Shown piece by piece: positions 5,365 to 7,178 of a DNA stretch of 7,178 nucleotides. The notes under the pieces are model-generated. The model was not told where the DNA came from. It saw only the letters and a list, made by a program, of their open reading frames with translations, and did no database searches. The number at the start of each line of letters is the position of its first letter. Position 1 is the first letter of the stretch. The stretch is from Aerococcus viridans (lineage in GTDB: Bacteria > Bacillota > Bacilli > Lactobacillales > Aerococcaceae). The stretch lies in the NCBI RefSeq assembly GCF_002871935.1, contig NZ_PNHQ01000034.1:1-7178 (forward strand). The letters run 5' to 3'. Position numbers and translations under genes: made by a program.

Positions 5365-6606
5365 ATGGAAAATTTTGACCAATTATTAGACAAATATGCA
5401 AACCTATTAATCGAAAAAGGTATTAACGTACAAAAAGGTGACAACGTAATGATTTATATCGCTGTCGACCAAGCACCTCTAGCCCACTTCTTAGCAAAAC
5501 ATGCATATGAGAACGGCGCTCGTCGTGTACACTTCACTTGGAAAGATGATTATACTAACCGCTTAGACTTTGAATACCAAACTACAGAAGATTTAGCTGA
5601 AGTTGCAGACTACACAATCGCTCGCCAAGAAGATTTGATTTTAAATCAAAAAGTATCACGCCTTTCAATCGTTTCTGGAGACCCAGATTTATTGAATGGT
5701 ATTGACTCAAGTAAAATTGATACCGTTCAAACTAATCGCGGTCAAAAATTAAAAGTTGTACGTTCTGCAACAATGAATGATCAAGTTAAATGGACCGTTG
5801 CAGCGGCTGCAGACTTTGGATGGGCTAAACATGTCTTCCCAGAATTAGCGAATGATAAACAAGCCGCAACAGATGCACTATGGGATGCGATTTTTAAAGC
5901 TAGTCGCGTATACGAAGATGATCCAGTGGAAGCATGGAATAAACACCGTGACTTACTAGATGAAAAAGCACAAAAATTAAACGATAAACAATTTAAAAAA
6001 TTGCATTATAAAGCACCAGGCACTGATTTAACACTAGGTTTACCTGAAGGACATATCTGGGTATCTGCTCAAAGCTTTAACCCTGAAGGCTCACCTTTCA
6101 TTGCCAATATGCCAACTGAAGAAGTTTTCACAGCACCGAATACAAACGTCATGGATGGTTACGTCACTTCAACCAAACCACTATCTTACGCGGGTTCAAC
6201 AATTGAAGGCATCAAAGTAACCTTTGCAGACGGTAAGATTGTGGATGTTACTGCTGATAAAGGGGAACAAATCATGAAAGATTTAATCTTTAATAATCAT
6301 GGCGCCCAAGGATTAGGTGAAGTAGCCTTAGTACCACACAAATCACCAATTTCTCAAAGTAATTTAACCTTCTATAATACTTTATTTGATGAGAATGCTT
6401 CAAACCACTTGGCAATCGGTGCTGCTTACCCAACTAACGTTAAAGGTGGCACTGACATGTCTGAAGAAGAATTACAGGCAGCAGGCATTAACCGTAGCCA
6501 TGTCCACGTTGACTTCATGATTGGGTCTGCTGAAATGGATATCGATGGCATCGATGCAGATGGGAATGTGTTCCCTATCTTCCGTCAAGGCGAATGGGCT
6601 TTCTAA
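5365..6606 (+). CDS. pepS: M29-family metallo-aminopeptidase (PepS/AmpS type)
   Basis: A 413-residue cytosolic aminopeptidase that removes N-terminal residues from peptides using two metal ions. The length equals that of PepS/AmpS proteins. The N-terminal alpha/beta domain (about 1-190) precedes the catalytic domain. Metal ligands of the family are visible: E253 (PTEEVFTAP), E319 (GLGEVALVP), H348 (SNHLA), H381 and D383 (HVHVDFM). The catalytic Y355 (GAAYP) is also present, so the enzyme should be active. The ATG at 5365 has GGAGG at 5349-5353, with an 11-nt spacer. It lies between the flavodoxin gene (22 nt) and the membrane protein gene (48 nt). Family members in lactic acid bacteria serve in peptide use; the in vivo substrate range here is not readable. 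The symbol pepS is used by similarity and ampS would be an equally fair name. Confidence 0.95.
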   Translation: MENFDQLLDKYANLLIEKGINVQKGDNVMIYIAVDQAPLAHFLAKHAYENGARRVHFTWKDDYTNRLDFEYQTTEDLAEVADYTIARQEDLILNQKVSRLSIVSGDPDLLNGIDSSKIDTVQTNRGQKLKVVRSATMNDQVKWTVAAAADFGWAKHVFPELANDKQAATDALWDAIFKASRVYEDDPVEAWNKHRDLLDEKAQKLNDKQFKKLHYKAPGTDLTLGLPEGHIWVSAQSFNPEGSPFIANMPTEEVFTAPNTNVMDGYVTSTKPLSYAGSTIEGIKVTFADGKIVDVTADKGEQIMKDLIFNNHGAQGLGEVALVPHKSPISQSNLTFYNTLFDENASNHLAIGAAYPTNVKGGTDMSEEELQAAGINRSHVHVDFMIGSAEMDIDGIDADGNVFPIFRQGEWAF

Positions 6607-6654
6607 TGATCTAACCGTAATTTACTTTTATAAACAAGTTAAAGGAGGTTAACC

Positions 6655-6972
6655 ATGTCACACGACCCTAAACACAACGAAAAAGATTTGAATGAACTGT
6701 ATAATCGTTTGAAAAACATGGACCGAAAAAAAGTTGAGGAAACCTTGGAATATCTAGATAAAGGGTCTCCCAAATTAAACTGGTTATATATCACACTCGC
6801 CGTAGCCATTATTTTTCTTTTGATTTGGTTGATCACGATTATGAACCCCCATGAAGATGTAGCACCAACAATTGATAAAACTGAAGAAATTAACATTCAA
6901 ATCCAAGAGATGGAATCTCGTATTGAAACACTAGAAGGTCAAGTAGATAATCTAGAAGAAGCAAATAATTAA
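6655..6972 (+). CDS. Small single-pass membrane protein with C-terminal coiled coil
   Basis: A 105-residue protein of unknown function. The N-terminal 40 residues are charged and probably helical (amphipathic DLNELYNRLKNM, then KKVEETLEYLDK). One strongly hydrophobic segment at 43-63 (WLYITLAVAIIFLLIWLITIM) is followed by an acidic linker. Residues 80-101 show heptad spacing with I83, M86, I90, L93, V97 and L100 at a/d positions, a short dimeric coiled coil. Lys residues before and acidic residues after the membrane segment favour N-inside, C-outside. The ATG at 6655 has AAAGGAGG at 6641-6648. It is last in the operon with flavodoxin and aminopeptidase and is followed by hairpin terminators. 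There is no cysteine, catalytic motif or signal-peptidase site; it could be a scaffold or envelope-associated protein, but I do not recognise the family. Confidence 0.85.
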   Translation: MSHDPKHNEKDLNELYNRLKNMDRKKVEETLEYLDKGSPKLNWLYITLAVAIIFLLIWLITIMNPHEDVAPTIDKTEEINIQIQEMESRIETLEGQVDNLEEANN

Positions 6973-6984
6973 TATAAACAGGAT

Positions 6985-7032
6985 AATCGCTAGCAAGTAC
7001 CTAGGGAAACTAAGTACATTGCTAGCGATTTT
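6985..7032 (+). terminator. Long hairpin after the operon, weak U-tail
   Basis: AATCGCTAGCAA (6985-6996) pairs with TTGCTAGCGATT (7019-7030). The helix then continues after one bulged A with GTAC/GTAC and, past a C-A mismatch, TAG/CTA around a GGAAA loop. Only four U residues follow before GGCTC, so termination may be partial. It starts 12 nt after the last stop of the operon. Confidence 0.65.
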
Positions 7033-7067
7033 GGCTCTTCGTCAAATCGGACTGATGAGAATAATTT

Positions 7068-7096
7068 CCAAGTAATCATTGATTGCTTGGTTTTTT
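7068..7096 (+). terminator. Second intrinsic terminator of the operon
   Basis: CCAAGTAAT pairs with ATTGCTTGG (one G-U pair) around a 5-nt loop, and six U residues follow directly at 7091-7096. This is the better terminator of the two for rightward transcription. Confidence 0.8.
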
Positions 7097-7146
7097 ATTT
7101 ATCATTCATTTCCATTATTCATTATATAAATATTTATCTCCATATC

Positions 7147-7168
7147 CAAGCAGCCCTTAGGCTGCTTG
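7147..7168. repeat. Perfect 9-bp hairpin at the right edge
   Basis: CAAGCAGCC (7147-7155) and GGCTGCTTG (7160-7168) form a perfect 9-bp stem with a 4-nt CTTA loop. Neither strand has a U-run after it inside the window, so I call it an inverted repeat only. It may belong to the 3' end of a leftward gene beyond the edge or to a terminator lacking a U-tail. The preceding 7097-7146 is AT-rich with no supported gene. Confidence 0.6.
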
Positions 7169-7178
7169 CGTAATAGGG

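Noticed and set aside
6639..6896. 85-codon minus-strand frame over the small membrane protein
   Set aside because: Antisense to a gene with a strong ribosome binding site and a coherent membrane/coiled-coil design.
7051..7070. CTGATGAG motif resembling a hammerhead ribozyme core
   Set aside because: No stem II followed by GAAA and no matching cleavage-site strand could be found around it, so the match is a short coincidence.
7102..7178. Minus-strand frames open to the right edge, possible 3' end of a leftward gene
   Set aside because: Two frames are open for only 14-25 codons and neither shows a recognisable C-terminus; the AT-rich stretch gives no further support.

Overview
The window is AT-rich, gene-dense bacterial chromosome from a low-GC Gram-positive organism, most likely a lactic-acid-type member of Lactobacillales (Aerococcaceae, Carnobacteriaceae or Enterococcaceae-like). 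The evidence is strong GGAGG ribosome binding sites, TATAAT promoters with extended TGn motifs, short-stem terminators with U-runs, two LytR-CpsA-Psr (LCP) cell-wall enzymes, and a 413-residue M29 aminopeptidase of the PepS/AmpS type. The species cannot be fixed from sequence reading alone.

The left half reads on the minus strand. Two tandem paralogous LCP genes (2880 to 1273, then 1231 to 239, 41 nt apart) form one transcription unit. It has an extended -10 promoter near 2970 and probably ends at a long hairpin at 32-78. Between the last LCP stop and that hairpin lies a palindrome-rich stretch containing a 41-codon minus-strand reading frame, which may be a small peptide gene or part of a dispersed intergenic repeat. 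Upstream, type I methionine aminopeptidase (map, 3837-3082) is a separate minus-strand unit with its own -10 and a clean terminator at 3031-3070.

The right half reads on the plus strand. A GntR/FCD-like regulator (4075-4782) is transcribed divergently from map. Its promoter is bracketed by a perfect 10-bp inverted repeat 60 bp apart, a candidate operator. A terminator at 4805-4838 runs directly into the extended -10 of the next unit: a short flavodoxin (TTG start, 4890-5342), the M29 aminopeptidase (5365-6606) and a 105-residue single-pass membrane protein with an external coiled coil (6655-6972). Gaps of 22 and 48 nt, each with a strong ribosome binding site, indicate one operon. It is followed by two hairpins (6985-7032 and 7068-7096) and a third perfect hairpin at 7147-7168.

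Functionally the window combines wall-glycopolymer ligation (LCP pair), N-terminal methionine removal (MetAP), cytosolic peptide trimming (PepS-like), low-potential electron transfer (flavodoxin) and a regulator of unknown ligand. Most of it is ordinary housekeeping content and no clear new multi-gene system is visible. The least explained pieces are the 1-238 repeat/peptide region, an EF-hand-type loop in the larger LCP protein, the GntR operator-like dyad together with loss of the usual FCD metal-binding histidines, the uncharacterised coiled-coil membrane protein, and a possible insertion-sequence end at 7033.
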